From Rathayibacter iranicus NCPPB 2253 = VKM Ac-1602 (GTDB taxonomy: Bacteria; Actinomycetota; Actinomycetes; Actinomycetales; Microbacteriaceae): a stretch of 64,000 bases of DNA. The notes beneath the pieces were generated by a model. That model had not been told where the DNA came from. It saw only the letters and a list, made by a program, of their open reading frames with translations, and searched no databases. Positions within the stretch are counted from its first letter, which is position 1. Each line of letters starts with the position of its first letter. The position numbers and the translations under genes are program-made. This document shows, piece by piece, positions 56,227 through 64,000 of this stretch. The stretch covers positions 186,001 to 250,000 of the forward strand of contig NZ_QGDV01000004.1 of the NCBI RefSeq assembly GCF_003149025.1, given 5' to 3'.

Positions 56227-57420
56227 ATGAACGAAGCGATCCCCCTCTCCGCCGGCGTCATCAAGCGCCCGCACATGCTGGCCGACGGCCGCGAACTCGT
56301 CTACTACGACGACGCCGACACGACGCTCCCCGCCGAACGCTCAGCAGATGCTCGCGACCTCGATCCCCGCCCCGCGACCGCGCGCATGCGCCTAGACGTT
56401 CTCAGCGGCGACTGGGTATCGATCGCGGCCTCCCGGCAGAACCGCGTGGTCTTGCCGCCCGCTGAACTCGACCCGCTGGCTCCGGCCTCGCCGACCAACC
56501 CGTCCGAGGTGCCCAGCCGCTACGACGTCGCCGTCTTCGAGAATCGCTCCCCCTCCTTCGGACCGCTGCTCGACGACGCGGACGCGCCCGGCTCCCTGGA
56601 CGATCTGCGAACCCTCGGCCTCGGCCGCACACTGACCAGCGTCGGTCGCTGCGAGGTCGTCTGCTTCAGCCCCGAACACGAGGGGTCCTTCGCGACACTG
56701 AGCGCTTCTCGCGCGCGGACGGTGGTCGAGGCCTGGGCCGACCGGGTCGGCGTCCTCTCGACGCTGCCGGGCGTCCAGCAGATCTTTCCGTTTGAGAACC
56801 GCGGTGAGGCGATCGGAGTCACGCTGCACCACCCGCACGGGCAGATCTACTCCTACCCCTACGTCACGCCGCGCACCACGCAACTCCTCGCGTCGCTCGA
56901 CTCCTACGGGCCTTCCCTGTTCGCCGACGTGCTCGCCTTCGAGCAGGCCGGCGAGCGCGTCCTGATTCGCGGCGAGCATTTCACCGCCTTCGTGCCCTTC
57001 GCCGCACGCTGGCCCATCGAAGTGCACCTGCTGCCGCACCGCCAGGTGTCCGACCTCGCGGCGACCACACCGGAAGAGCGCGACGAGCTGGCCCGCCTCT
57101 ACCAGCGGCTGCTGCGCGGCATCGACGCACTCTACGAGACTCCGACGCCCTACATCGCCGCCTGGCACCAGGCTCCGGTGCACGAGCGCCGCGATGAGGT
57201 GCGGATGATGCTCCAGATCACCTCCCCACGCCGAGCGGAGACGAAGCTCAAGTACCTCGCGGGCAGCGAAGCGGCGATGGGAGCGTGGATCGGCGACATC
57301 GCCCCCGAGACGAGCGCCACCGCCCTGCGCGCCGCAATCGAGCGGGCCGACGTCGAGCTCCTCGGTGGTGCCACCACGAGCGCCACGAGCGCCGCCGTCA
57401 GCGCCGAGGACATCCGATGA
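56227..57420 (+). CDS. galT: Galactose-1-phosphate uridylyltransferase
   Basis: This 397-residue Leloir enzyme carries the active site HHPHGQIYSYPYVTPR, the zinc-region residues and the closing block YIAAWHQAPVH. It swaps UMP between UDP-glucose and galactose-1-phosphate. ATG 56227 starts MNEAIPLSAGVIKRP. The stop overlaps galK (ATGA). Confidence 0.93.
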   Translation: MNEAIPLSAGVIKRPHMLADGRELVYYDDADTTLPAERSADARDLDPRPATARMRLDVLSGDWVSIAASRQNRVVLPPAELDPLAPASPTNPSEVPSRYDVAVFENRSPSFGPLLDDADAPGSLDDLRTLGLGRTLTSVGRCEVVCFSPEHEGSFATLSASRARTVVEAWADRVGVLSTLPGVQQIFPFENRGEAIGVTLHHPHGQIYSYPYVTPRTTQLLASLDSYGPSLFADVLAFEQAGERVLIRGEHFTAFVPFAARWPIEVHLLPHRQVSDLAATTPEERDELARLYQRLLRGIDALYETPTPYIAAWHQAPVHERRDEVRMMLQITSPRRAETKLKYLAGSEAAMGAWIGDIAPETSATALRAAIERADVELLGGATTSATSAAVSAEDIR

Positions 57421-58595
57421 CCGCCTCCGCCTCCCTCACCGCTGTCGCCCGCGGCGCAGCCGACGACTTCCAGCGCACCTACGGCCACCCCTCGGCCGGA
57501 GTCTGGGCTGGCCCCGGCCGGGTGAACCTGATCGGCGAGCACACCGACTACAACGACGGCTTCGTCTTCCCGTTCGCGATCGACCGTGCCACGGCGATAG
57601 CGGTTGCTCCCCACGAGGATCGGACGATCCGGATCGGGAGCGCCTTTTCCCCCGATGTCGTCGAGGTCTCCCTCGACCGACTCGACCCGGACGCCGTGTC
57701 CGGCTGGTCGGCGTATCCGCTCGGCGTCGTTTGGGCGCTCACCCAGTACGGCGTCTCTCTCGCCGAGCACGAGGGCTTCGATGCGTTCGTCGACTCGGAT
57801 GTGCCCGTGGGCGCCGGGCTCTCGAGTTCGGCCGCACTCATGTGCGCGATGGCTGTCGCTCTCAACGAGCTTTGGGACCTCGGCCTCGACCGGGCAACGC
57901 TAGCCCGGGTAGGGCGGCGGGCCGAGAACGTCGCCGTCGGCGCTCCGACCGGGATCATGGACGAGTCTGCGTCCCTGTTCGGCAAGCGAGACGCCGCGGT
58001 CTTCCTCGACTGTCGCAGCCTCGACACCGAGGTGATCCCGCTGGGCTTCGAGGAGGCGGGACTCGTCTTGCTGGTCATCGACACTCGCGTCGAGCACGCG
58101 CACGCGACGGGCGGATATGCCGAACGTCGTGCGTCCTGCGAACTCGGCGCGTCGACGCTCGGAGTCGACTCGCTGCGGGAACTCTCGGTCGACGATCTGC
58201 CGCGCGCGCAGGAACATCTCGATGACGTCACCTATCGGCGCGTTAAGCACGTCGTAACCGAGGACGCCCGCGTCCTCGAGACTGTACGCACCCTCCGCGA
58301 GCACGGCCCGCGCGCGATCGGCAGACTGCTCGACGCCGGGCACGTCTCGCTCCGCGACGACTTCGAGATCTCGATACCCGAGCTCGACACCGCGGTCGAG
58401 GCGTCCCGCGGCGCGGGCGCGATCGGCGCACGGATGACCGGGGGCGGCTTCGGCGGCTCCGCGATTGCACTGACGCCGGTCGACAAGGAGGGAGATGTCC
58501 GGGCGGCGGTCCTCGCCGCCTTCGCAGAGAAGGGCTTCGCGACTCCCGAGCTGTTCCTCGTGACGGCGGCCGACGGCGCGGGTCGCGTGCTCTGA
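57417..58595 (+). CDS. galK: Galactokinase
   Basis: This 392-residue GHMP kinase phosphorylates galactose. Motif 1 is GRVNLIGEHTDYNDGFVFP, motif 2 PVGAGLSSSAAL and motif 3 TGGGFGGSAIAL. ATG 57417 overlaps the galT stop. With galM on the other strand it completes the galactose pathway apart from galE, which is not in the window. Confidence 0.95.
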   Translation: MTASASLTAVARGAADDFQRTYGHPSAGVWAGPGRVNLIGEHTDYNDGFVFPFAIDRATAIAVAPHEDRTIRIGSAFSPDVVEVSLDRLDPDAVSGWSAYPLGVVWALTQYGVSLAEHEGFDAFVDSDVPVGAGLSSSAALMCAMAVALNELWDLGLDRATLARVGRRAENVAVGAPTGIMDESASLFGKRDAAVFLDCRSLDTEVIPLGFEEAGLVLLVIDTRVEHAHATGGYAERRASCELGASTLGVDSLRELSVDDLPRAQEHLDDVTYRRVKHVVTEDARVLETVRTLREHGPRAIGRLLDAGHVSLRDDFEISIPELDTAVEASRGAGAIGARMTGGGFGGSAIALTPVDKEGDVRAAVLAAFAEKGFATPELFLVTAADGAGRVL

Positions 58596-58823
58596 CGTGT
58601 CCGCCCCCAAGGACTTCCACGCGAGCACGACCGCCTGGGCCTTCCCGCCCGAGGCGCGCGATCATGCCGCCGAGCCGCCCCCCAGCTCCGCGGTATCGAC
58701 GGGTCCTCGTCGAGCGAGCGCACCCGCAGACGGATGCTGTGGCGCGCACGCTCGGCGAGGACGCGGTCGACGGCAGGGCGGCTCCGAGCACTCCTGCCGC
58801 GCAGGCGAGCGCCCGGGGCCTAC

Positions 58824-59870
58824 TCAGTGCTCGAAGGTCGAAGCGTCGATCACGAAGCGATAGCGCACATCCGAGGCGAGCACGCGCTCGTACGCCTCAG
58901 TGATCTGCGACGCCGACACGACCTCGACCTCGCTCGCGATGCCCTTCTCGGCGCAGAAGTCGAGCATCTCCTGGGTCTCGCGGATGCCACCGATGCCGGA
59001 GCCCGCGAACGAACGACGAGCACCAAACAGCGTGAAGACGTGCAGCGGCAGCGGCTCGGCCGGGGCGCCGACGTTGACCATCGTTCCGTTGCGGCGGAGA
59101 AGACCGAGGTAGGCGTCGAGGTCGAGCGGAGCGCTCACCGTGTTGATGATGAGATCGAAGGTGTTCGCCAACTCGGTGAACGTCGCCTCGTCCTTCGTCG
59201 CGAAGTAGTGGTCGGCACCGAGGCGGAGGCCGTCCTCCTTCTTACTCAGCGTCTGCGACAGGACGGTGACCTCAGCCCCCATCGCGTGCGCGAACTTCAC
59301 GGCCATGTGGCCGAGTCCACCGAGACCGACGACGGCGACGCGCGTGCCGGGGCCCGCCTTCCAGTGCGACAGCGGCGAGTAGGTGGTGATGCCCGCGCAG
59401 AGCAAGGGCGCAGCGGCTTCGTAGGGGATCGATTCGGGGACGCGCAGCACGAAGTCCTCGACAACGACGACGTGGGTGGAGTACCCGCCCTGGGTGATGC
59501 TGCCGTCGCGATCGACCGAGGCGTAGGTGCCGGTGTTGCCCTGCAGGCAGTACTGCTCCTCACCGGCGAGGCAGTTCTCGCACTCGCGACAGGAGTTGAC
59601 CATGCAGCCGACGCCGACGCGGTCGCCGATGGAGTGCTTGGTCACCTCGGTGCCGACCTCGGTGACGACGCCGACGATCTCGTGCCCAACAGTGAGCGGG
59701 TACTGCACCGGTCCCCACTCGCCGCGCACCGTGTGGATATCGGAGTGGCAGATGCCGGCATACGCGATCTCGATCAGGATGTCGTGCGGTCCGACGTCCC
59801 GACGCTCGATCGTGGTCGGAACGAGCGGCTCGGTCGCGGAGGGGGCGGCGTAGGCGGTGACGGTGCGCAT
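58824..59870 (-). CDS. Zinc-dependent NAD(P) alcohol dehydrogenase (YahK/AdhC type)
   Basis: This 348-residue enzyme has catalytic zinc ligands in [17 protein letters not shown] and VGHEIVG, a structural-zinc Cys cluster ([15 protein letters not shown]) and the nucleotide loop [15 protein letters not shown]. It reduces aldehydes or oxidises alcohols, most like the broad-range NADPH enzymes. It starts at ATG 59870 ([12 protein letters not shown]) behind AGGAGAATCC. It lies after folD on the same strand, but the 123-base gap suggests its own promoter. The 228 bases between galK and this gene hold no clear gene. Confidence 0.9.
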   Translation of the reverse strand: MRTVTAYAAPSATEPLVPTTIERRDVGPHDILIEIAYAGICHSDIHTVRGEWGPVQYPLTVGHEIVGVVTEVGTEVTKHSIGDRVGVGCMVNSCRECENCLAGEEQYCLQGNTGTYASVDRDGSITQGGYSTHVVVVEDFVLRVPESIPYEAAAPLLCAGITTYSPLSHWKAGPGTRVAVVGLGGLGHMAVKFAHAMGAEVTVLSQTLSKKEDGLRLGADHYFATKDEATFTELANTFDLIINTVSAPLDLDAYLGLLRRNGTMVNVGAPAEPLPLHVFTLFGARRSFAGSGIGGIRETQEMLDFCAEKGIASEVEVVSASQITEAYERVLASDVRYRFVIDASTFEH

Positions 59871-59993
59871 GGATTCTCCTCGTGGGTCGCGCTCCCTCGA
59901 CGTGCCCCACGACTGGGGGATGCGAGAGCGCCGAACAACGCTACCGGGCAACCGCCTGAATGTTGCCCGCCAGCATGCGAAGCAGAGCGAGAA

Positions 59994-60875
59994 TCAGCGC
60001 AGAGCGCGCTCGGCCGCGGTGACGACGTTATGGATCAGCATGGCGCGAGTCATGGGACCGACACCGCCGGGAACCGGCGACAGCCAGCCCGCGACCTCGG
60101 CCACTTCTGGAGCGACGTCGCCGGTGAGTTTCGCGCGCCCGGTCTCGGGGTTCTCGACCCGGGTGATCCCCACGTCGAGGACCGCCGCACCGGGCTTCAC
60201 CCAGTCGGCGGCAATCAGTCCCGGCACGCCGACCGCGGCGACGACGATGTCGGCACGGCGCACCTCAGCAGCGAGGTCGACGGTGCGGGAGTGGGTGAGG
60301 GTCACGGTGGCGTCGAGGCCCTTCCGGGTCAGCAGCAGGCCGAGCGGACGACCGACCGTGAGGCCACGCCCGACGACGACCACGTGCTTGCCCGCTGTCG
60401 GGATGCTGTGGCGCCGGAGCATCTCGACGATGCCGTTCGGCGTGCACGGCAGCGGGCTCTCGAGCTCGCCCTCGACGCCGAGAACGAGGCGGCCGAGATT
60501 CGTCGGATGCAGGCCGTCGGCGTCCTTATCGGGGTCCATCAGCTCCAGCATCGCGTTCTCGTCGATGCCCGTGGGCAGCGGCAGCTGAATGATGTAGCCC
60601 GTCACCGACTCCGACTGGTTCAACCCGAGGATGGCCGCGCGAATATCGTCCGCCGTCGCCGTTGCTGGCAGGTCGACGCGGATCGATTCAATGCCGACCT
60701 CGGCGCAGTCGCGGTGCTTGCCTGCGACGTACGAGCGCGAGGCCGGATCGTCGCCGACGAGGAGGGTGCCGAGTCCGGGCACGACGCCCTGCTCACGCAG
60801 TGCGGCGACGCGCTCGGCGATCTCCGCCTTCACCGCTGCCGCAGTGGCGACTCCGTCGAGTACCTGTGCCGTCAC
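59994..60875 (-). CDS. folD: Methylenetetrahydrofolate dehydrogenase/cyclohydrolase FolD
   Basis: This 293-residue bifunctional enzyme has the catalytic Lys region [29 protein letters not shown] and the NADP loop [17 protein letters not shown], then [14 protein letters not shown]. It interconverts methylene-, methenyl- and formyl-THF. It lies 76 bases after glyA on the same strand, so both probably respond to the ZTP riboswitch. Confidence 0.95.
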   Translation of the reverse strand: MTAQVLDGVATAAAVKAEIAERVAALREQGVVPGLGTLLVGDDPASRSYVAGKHRDCAEVGIESIRVDLPATATADDIRAAILGLNQSESVTGYIIQLPLPTGIDENAMLELMDPDKDADGLHPTNLGRLVLGVEGELESPLPCTPNGIVEMLRRHSIPTAGKHVVVVGRGLTVGRPLGLLLTRKGLDATVTLTHSRTVDLAAEVRRADIVVAAVGVPGLIAADWVKPGAAVLDVGITRVENPETGRAKLTGDVAPEVAEVAGWLSPVPGGVGPMTRAMLIHNVVTAAERALR

Positions 60876-60951
60876 GTCGGGCTCCTTGGTCTAGGCGCGG
60901 CGGAGGGAGGGCGTGCCCCGCCTGCGCCGCACGGGTGGTGCAGGGGATCGA

Positions 60952-62244
60952 CTACAGCCCGGGGTACAGCGGGAAGTCGTCGGTGAGGCGAGCAACGCGA
61001 GTGCGTAGCGCCTCCAGATCGGCTGAGGGCTTGAGCGCCTCGGCGATAACGTCGGCGACCTCGGTGAACTCGGCGTCGCCGAAGCCGCGGGTCGCGAGCG
61101 CGGGCGTCCCGATCCGCAGGCCCGATGTGACCATTGGCGGGCGAGGGTCGAACGGCACCGCGTTGCGGTTTACCGTGATGCCCACCTCGTGGAGGCGGTC
61201 CTCGGCCTGCTGGCCGTCGAGCGGCGAGTTCCGCAGATCGGCCAGCACCAAGTGCACGTCGGTGCCGCCGGTGAGCACGTCGATGCCCTCGGCCTTCGTG
61301 TCGGCTGCGGTCAGGCGCTCCGCGAGAATCTGCGCGCCCCGGATGGTCCGCGCCTGGCGGTCGGCGAACTCGGCCCCGCCAGCGAGTTTGAACGCGGTCG
61401 CCTTGGCGGCGATGACATGCATCAGCGGTCCGCCCTGTTGCCCGGGGAACACGGCCGAGTTGAGCTTCTTCGCGTACTCCTGCTTAGCCAGGATGAGGCC
61501 CGAGCGCGGGCCGGCGAGCGTCTTGTGCACCGTCGAGGTGACGACGTCGGCGTGCGGCACCGGTGACGGGTGCAGCCCGGCGGCGACGAGGCCGGCGAAG
61601 TGCGCCATGTCGACCCAGAGTGTGGCGCCCACCTCGTCCGCGATGGCACGGAACGCCGCGAAGTCGAGGTGGCGTGGGTAGGCGGACCAGCCGGCGATGA
61701 GCACCTGCGGGCGGACCTCGAGAGCTTTCTCGCGGACGGCGTCCATGTCGATCCGGAAGGTCTGCGGGTCGACGCCATAGGAAGTGGCGTTGTAGAGCTT
61801 GCCCGAGAAATTCAGCTTCATGCCGTGCGTGAGGTGCCCGCCGTGCGCCAGCTCGAGGCCCAGAATCGTGTCGCCGGGCTGGATCAGCGCGGCGAGCGCC
61901 GCGGCGTTGGCGGTCGCACCCGAGTGCGGCTGCACGTTCGCGAACTCTGCCCCGAAGAGCGCCTTCGCCCGGTCGATCGCGAGCTGCTCGGCGACATCGA
62001 CGAACTCGCAGCCGCCGTAGTAGCGGCGTCCCGGGTACCCCTCGGCGTACTTGTTGGTCAAGACGGAGCCCTGCGACTCGAGGACGGCACGCGGCACGAA
62101 GTTCTCGCTCGCGATCATCTCGAGGTACCCGCGCTGGCGGTCGAGTTCCTGCTGGAGGACGGCGGCGATCTCGGGGTCGACGACCGAGACGGGCTCATCG
62201 AACGACGCGGCGAGACCGGTGCTCGGGGCAGAGGAAGAGGACAC
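60952..62244 (-). CDS. glyA: Serine hydroxymethyltransferase
   Basis: This 430-residue PLP enzyme converts serine and THF to glycine and methylene-THF. The PLP lysine is in [36 protein letters not shown] and [13 protein letters not shown] are family blocks. The start is ATG 62244. A ZTP riboswitch about 90 bases upstream controls it, tying glycine and one-carbon supply to purine-pathway starvation. Confidence 0.96.
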   Translation of the reverse strand: MSSSSAPSTGLAASFDEPVSVVDPEIAAVLQQELDRQRGYLEMIASENFVPRAVLESQGSVLTNKYAEGYPGRRYYGGCEFVDVAEQLAIDRAKALFGAEFANVQPHSGATANAAALAALIQPGDTILGLELAHGGHLTHGMKLNFSGKLYNATSYGVDPQTFRIDMDAVREKALEVRPQVLIAGWSAYPRHLDFAAFRAIADEVGATLWVDMAHFAGLVAAGLHPSPVPHADVVTSTVHKTLAGPRSGLILAKQEYAKKLNSAVFPGQQGGPLMHVIAAKATAFKLAGGAEFADRQARTIRGAQILAERLTAADTKAEGIDVLTGGTDVHLVLADLRNSPLDGQQAEDRLHEVGITVNRNAVPFDPRPPMVTSGLRIGTPALATRGFGDAEFTEVADVIAEALKPSADLEALRTRVARLTDDFPLYPGL

Positions 62245-62335
62245 GGACGCTCCTTGACTGGGAAACGGAAAGGGCCCGAGAGGTCGCCGGGAAGCGACCC
62301 GGCTCGTGTGGGCGACCCGAACTACGGTATCCGTT

Positions 62336-62434
62336 CCAGCCCAGGCGTGCGGCGAGAAAAGTGTCCGGAGGAGTGCTCCAGAGGAGGTGCTGCTCCCTGA
62401 TGGTCACCCATCCGAACGCCAGTCGCAGCGCGTT
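62336..62434 (-). promoter_or_regulatory. ZTP riboswitch (pfl motif) upstream of glyA
   Basis: On the minus strand the leader reads GCGACTGGCG, then GATGGGTGACCATCAGGGAGC, and closes after a variable loop with CCGCACGCCTGGGC. This order matches the conserved parts of the ZTP/ZMP riboswitch (GACUGGCG, a GGG..CC hairpin with GGGAGC, then CCGC..CCUGGGC). It senses the purine intermediate ZTP/ZMP, and glyA and folD are typical targets. A GGTCGC...GCGACC stem followed by TTTCC at about 62267-62300 may be the expression platform. Confidence 0.85.
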
Positions 62435-62547
62435 CACTCTAGCAACGAGGGGCGCGTGGCGCGGTAAGTCGATCGTGCTGACGCGGGAGGAGGTCTGTGC
62501 AACGATCGCTCGAAGCTGTCTCCTCGCGGGACGCCGGAGGGAGCGAC

Positions 62548-64000
62548 ATGGCCGTGGCGATCGGTGATCAGGAACCCGCCTCCGTGACCGCTGCGGGCGA
62601 TGCCGAGCTGGTGTCGCTGATCCGCCAGGGCCGCTCGGACGCGACAGCCGAACTCTGGCGCCGTCATGCGCTGGCCGGGCGTGCGGTCGCCCGCGCCTTC
62701 ACCAGTGGCGCCGATCCGGATGACCTCGTCTCGGAAGCGTTCCTCCGGGTGCTCGGCGCCGTCGCCCGCGGGGGCGGTCCCGAGGGCGCCTTCCGCCCCT
62801 ACTTCTTCACGGCGATCCGCAACGTCGCCTCCTCCTGGGCGCACCTCCGCCGCCGCGAGCAGCCCCTCGATGAGGGCAACGGCGAGCTGGTGGCCGACGG
62901 CCCCGATCCCGAGGAGCAAGCCCTCGCCGCGCTCGAGCGAGACCTCGGCGCGCGAGCGTTCCGGGCCCTGCCTGCGCGGTGGCAGGAGGTCCTCTGGTAC
63001 ACGGCGGTGGAGGGCCTCTCTCCCACCGAGGCAGCCCCGCTGCTGGGGCTGCGAGCTAACGCAGTGGCCGCCCTGAGCGTGCGCGCCCGCGAGGGATTGC
63101 GGGTCGCCTGGATCCGGGAGCATGTGAGCGATGCGGCAGCCAGCGGCGAGTGCAGATGGGTGCTGGAGCAAGCCGGAACGCACGCTCGGGGCAGGCTGGC
63201 CGCCCGTGATCGGTTACGCGTGCGCACACACCTCGCCGAGTGCGCCTCGTGCGCCGCGGCGCTGGCCGAGGCCGAAAGCGCTGGGCGCAGGCTCGCCACC
63301 GTGCTGCTTCCGCTGGTTGCGGGCGTGGCCGGTGCTGCCGCATGGGCAGGCCGGAGTGCAGAGCCTGCGTCGGTCGCCGTCGCGTCCGCGGGGCGTGCTG
63401 GGGCGCACGCACTGACGGGGCACGCGCCAGCAGGTACGGGACCAATCGCGGTCGGGGTAGCGGCGGCGGCGGGCCTAGTGCTCGTCGGGGTGATCGGCGT
63501 CGCGGCGCTCCTACCGGCCGCTCCTCCGGCGTCACTGGCCGTCTCCGAGGAAATACCCGCGACGGATGCCGAGGTGCCGCAGCCACCAGCAGGGGATGCT
63601 GGGAACCCGCAGTCGTCCGCGGCGGACGATGCAGGTGCGGCTCCGGCGACGACGGACAGCGGCGCCCGTGGCGCGGACGCGCCTGCCCCAGACATGGCGG
63701 CGGCCTCAGGGGTGAGCAGTTCCGGGAGAAGCGGCTCTGGAAGCGAGGCCAGCGCCAACGACGGCCGAGGAACGGCTCCATCGGCGGGATCCGGCGTTGC
63801 ACCGCAGCCACCGGAGCAGCAGGATTCGAGAGGACACAGCGCAGCGACACCGATCGCCTCCGCCCCGGTACCGACGTCGGATTCGGTGCCGACCACCACC
63901 CGGACGATGACGCCTGCGCGCGCCGAGGCGCCTGGAACTGGACCGACTGCGCCGGTCTCGTCGACGTCCACCCCGCCTCCGGCGGCACCGATTCCGGGGT
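62548..64000 (+). CDS. ECF sigma factor fused to zinc-finger, membrane and Pro/Ala/Ser-rich tail (partial)
   Basis: The frame is open from ATG 62548 (GGAGG upstream) to the window end, over 480 codons. Residues 20-170 or so are an ECF sigma factor: region 2 LVSLIRQGRSDATAELWRRH with DPDDLVSEAFLRVL, and region 4 LPARWQEVLWYTAVEGLSPT. An HC2-type zinc-finger segment follows (RVRTHLAECASCAAALAEAE), then two hydrophobic helices (about TVLLPLVAGVAGAAAWAG and VGVAAAAGLVLVGVIGVAAL), then at least 150 low-complexity residues rich in Ala, Pro, Ser and Thr. So a sigma factor, its likely anti-sigma domain and an outer tail form one chain. The 3' end lies outside the window. Confidence 0.85.
   Translation, partial: MAVAIGDQEPASVTAAGDAELVSLIRQGRSDATAELWRRHALAGRAVARAFTSGADPDDLVSEAFLRVLGAVARGGGPEGAFRPYFFTAIRNVASSWAHLRRREQPLDEGNGELVADGPDPEEQALAALERDLGARAFRALPARWQEVLWYTAVEGLSPTEAAPLLGLRANAVAALSVRAREGLRVAWIREHVSDAAASGECRWVLEQAGTHARGRLAARDRLRVRTHLAECASCAAALAEAESAGRRLATVLLPLVAGVAGAAAWAGRSAEPASVAVASAGRAGAHALTGHAPAGTGPIAVGVAAAAGLVLVGVIGVAALLPAAPPASLAVSEEIPATDAEVPQPPAGDAGNPQSSAADDAGAAPATTDSGARGADAPAPDMAAASGVSSSGRSGSGSEASANDGRGTAPSAGSGVAPQPPEQQDSRGHSAATPIASAPVPTSDSVPTTTRTMTPARAEAPGTGPTAPVSSTSTPPPAAPIPG

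Noticed and set aside
58597-58863. 88-residue frame after galK
   Set aside because: It starts next to the galK stop but has a low-complexity sequence, no motif, and overlaps the end of the alcohol dehydrogenase gene.
62195-62437. 80-residue minus-strand frame over the glyA leader
   Set aside because: It covers the ZTP riboswitch and the start of glyA in another frame; the RNA signal explains the sequence.

Overview
The window is high-GC chromosomal DNA from an actinobacterium, most likely a member of the Microbacteriaceae (Micrococcales). The reasons are the actinobacterial gene families (mshD of mycothiol synthesis, carD, an IdeR/DtxR whose metal ligands sit at the classical DtxR positions, sigK-rskA, an MsiK-type ATPase, DUF3027, DUF3072, DUF3263 and DUF4032 proteins), two CIRCE copies before groEL, and GTTCACC-type PHO boxes. 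The genus cannot be fixed from the sequence alone.

Layout. 0.3-2.4 kb: an ABC ATPase-permease pair. 2.4-8.7 kb: a phosphoketolase scrap, a structured repeat, HNH nuclease, NlpC/P60 hydrolase, dtxR, serC and small housekeeping genes. 8.7-15.7 kb: a two-component pair, groEL with two CIRCE sites, cspA, a LytR_C protein, msrB and a nitroreductase. 15.7-17.5 kb: tRNA-Thr followed by a 1.6 kb insert bounded by a 103-bp direct repeat. 17.5-28.2 kb: DsbA-like protein, MsiK-type ATPase, DUF4032 kinase-like protein, rlmB-cysS, ispDF-carD, and regX3-senX3 with a tandem structured repeat at the regX3 stop. 28.4-31.2 kb: phoU, then a disturbed accessory patch with a truncated, chimeric ArsR-like regulator and a lipoprotein. 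31.4-38 kb: gpmA, a methyltransferase, a FUSC protein, ygfZ, a FABP-like protein, glnR and mshD. 38-45.4 kb: ppk1, mutT1 and pstSCAB. 45.5-48.2 kb: sigK-rskA and neighbours.

48.3-52.7 kb is the main accessory region. tRNA-Lys is followed by a RelA/SpoT-domain gene with a small partner gene, and the 3' end of the tRNA is repeated 1.67 kb downstream, so the pair sits in a tRNA-targeted mini-island. After it come a uracil-DNA-glycosylase-like gene and a pair of secreted proteins with an AT-rich leader. 52.7-64 kb returns to core genes: DUF3072, DUF445, galM-DeoR divergent from galTK, alcohol dehydrogenase, folD and glyA under a ZTP riboswitch. An ECF sigma factor fused to a zinc-finger, membrane and low-complexity tail runs off the end of the window.

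How the genes connect. Phosphate: senX3-regX3, phoU, ppk1 and pstSCAB are linked by 11-bp PHO-box repeats at three separate places. One-carbon metabolism: glyA and folD follow a ZTP riboswitch. Galactose: galM, galT and galK surround a DeoR regulator with a palindrome in the divergent promoter. Thiol and oxidative stress: msrB, mshD and a DsbA-like protein. The less ordinary signals are the two integrase-less tRNA mini-islands, the RelA/SpoT pair, the secreted pair, and a three-copy structured repeat whose outer arms change sequence but stay complementary.
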